From Rhodospirillaceae bacterium (GTDB lineage: Bacteria; Pseudomonadota; Alphaproteobacteria; UBA6615), in assembly GCA_018667335.1 (NCBI GenBank), contig JABIVD010000007.1:1-64000 (forward strand): 64,000 nt of DNA, read 5' to 3'. Below, one piece after another: positions 63,699 to 64,000 of the stretch (positions within the stretch are counted from its first letter, which is position 1; each line of letters opens with the position of its first letter). The notes below the pieces were generated by a model. That model was not told the origin of the DNA. It saw only the letters and a program-made list of their open reading frames with translations, and made no database searches. Position numbers and translations under genes: made by a program.

Positions 63699-64000
63699 TC
63701 AGTTCACGTTTGTTAGTTCAGTCTTCTGCAGCGCTGCGGCCGTGCGATCGGCATCTGCGTCATGATCGCGGAAGAAGGTATAGCTCAGGGTAATTTCGGT
63801 CACGTCATCGAGGTTCTGATCTTCCGCAATCGCGGGATCGACGAAGAATGTGACCGGCATCTGGGCGGTCTCGCCCGCCGATAAAGTCTGCTCCGTGAAG
63901 CAGAAACACTGGATCTTCACGAAATAGGGCGCGGCCTTCAGCGGCGTGACATTAAATGTCGCCGTGCCGGTAACGGCTTCGCTGTGCCGGTTGGACGCCT
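63699..64000 (-). CDS. ctaG: Cytochrome c oxidase assembly protein CtaG (Cox11), 5' end outside the window
   Basis: Delivers copper to the CuB site of cytochrome c oxidase subunit I. Only the C-terminal 100 residues are here; the frame is open to the window edge. The segment reads [20 protein letters not shown] then [20 protein letters not shown], carrying the copper-binding C-F-C motif that defines the family. It ends [20 protein letters not shown]. Next gene on the strand is coxC, 52 bp on. Confidence 0.93.
   Translation of the reverse strand, partial: ASNRHSEAVTGTATFNVTPLKAAPYFVKIQCFCFTEQTLSAGETAQMPVTFFVDPAIAEDQNLDDVTEITLSYTFFRDHDADADRTAAALQKTELTNVN

Overview
The window is a gene-dense, GC-rich chromosomal segment of an alphaproteobacterium. 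The evidence is the CcrM-type GANTC methyltransferase beside rnhB and mutY, the FO ATP synthase operon with duplicated b subunits (b and b') and no F1 genes, the split glycine decarboxylase (gcvPA/gcvPB), the GTTC-N7-GTTC SOS box, the ispH-thrB-rnhA run, and the mutY/DUF721/dsbA/smc neighbourhood. Gene order resembles Rhodospirillales-like lineages, but a genus cannot be named from sequence reading alone. There is no phage, plasmid, CRISPR or insertion sequence; almost everything is core metabolism and maintenance.

Layout. 171-2828: tRNA methyltransferase, hemF and two tandem secreted paralogues of unknown function. 2849-2926: a pair of REP-like palindromes. 2976-5529 (minus): DUF1285, NUDIX and CCA-adding enzyme, divergent across only 35 bp from 5565-12394 (plus), a four-gene MoxR / DUF58 / BatA-DUF4159 / amidotransferase-fold membrane operon. 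12458-15064: ArsR-SRPBCC pair with an operator over the start codon, then a glutathionyl-hydroquinone reductase / pirin pair. 15081-17628: DUF924, ChaC, tRNA-Gln and gmd. 17629-18326: a 698-bp gene-poor stretch with hairpins and an intrinsic terminator. 18327-21396: a PodJ-like locus whose large Sel1/peptidoglycan-binding gene is broken by an exact 8-bp tandem duplication.

21419-31725: ispE, a TPR secretory protein, ETF-QO, a family 4-like uracil-DNA glycosylase, lytic transglycosylase, moaB, an APH-fold kinase and an SOS-box-controlled radical SAM protein. 31781-37370: CPA2 antiporter, rnhB, ccrM, mutY, DUF721 and DsbA. 37432-43611: smc, then the FO genes atpI-B-E-F'-F. 43697-48409 (minus): the glycine cleavage operon behind a tandem glycine riboswitch. 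48521-52463: lipoprotein, double-CDGSH protein, ispH-thrB-rnhA and a peroxiredoxin. 52604-64000: DsbD-like reductase, YqgE, MFS, GNAT, M16 peptidase, thrC, M32 carboxypeptidase, SURF1, DUF983, cytochrome oxidase subunit III and the 3' part of ctaG.

Themes. Several loci handle genome maintenance (ccrM, mutY, rnhA, rnhB, udg, smc, SOS radical SAM). Others handle respiration (ETF-QO, ATP synthase FO, cytochrome oxidase assembly) and thiol/peroxide chemistry (DsbA, DsbD, peroxiredoxin, hydroquinone reductase). The least explained parts are the MoxR operon, the tandem secreted paralogues, the structured 17629-18326 interval and the broken PodJ-like gene.
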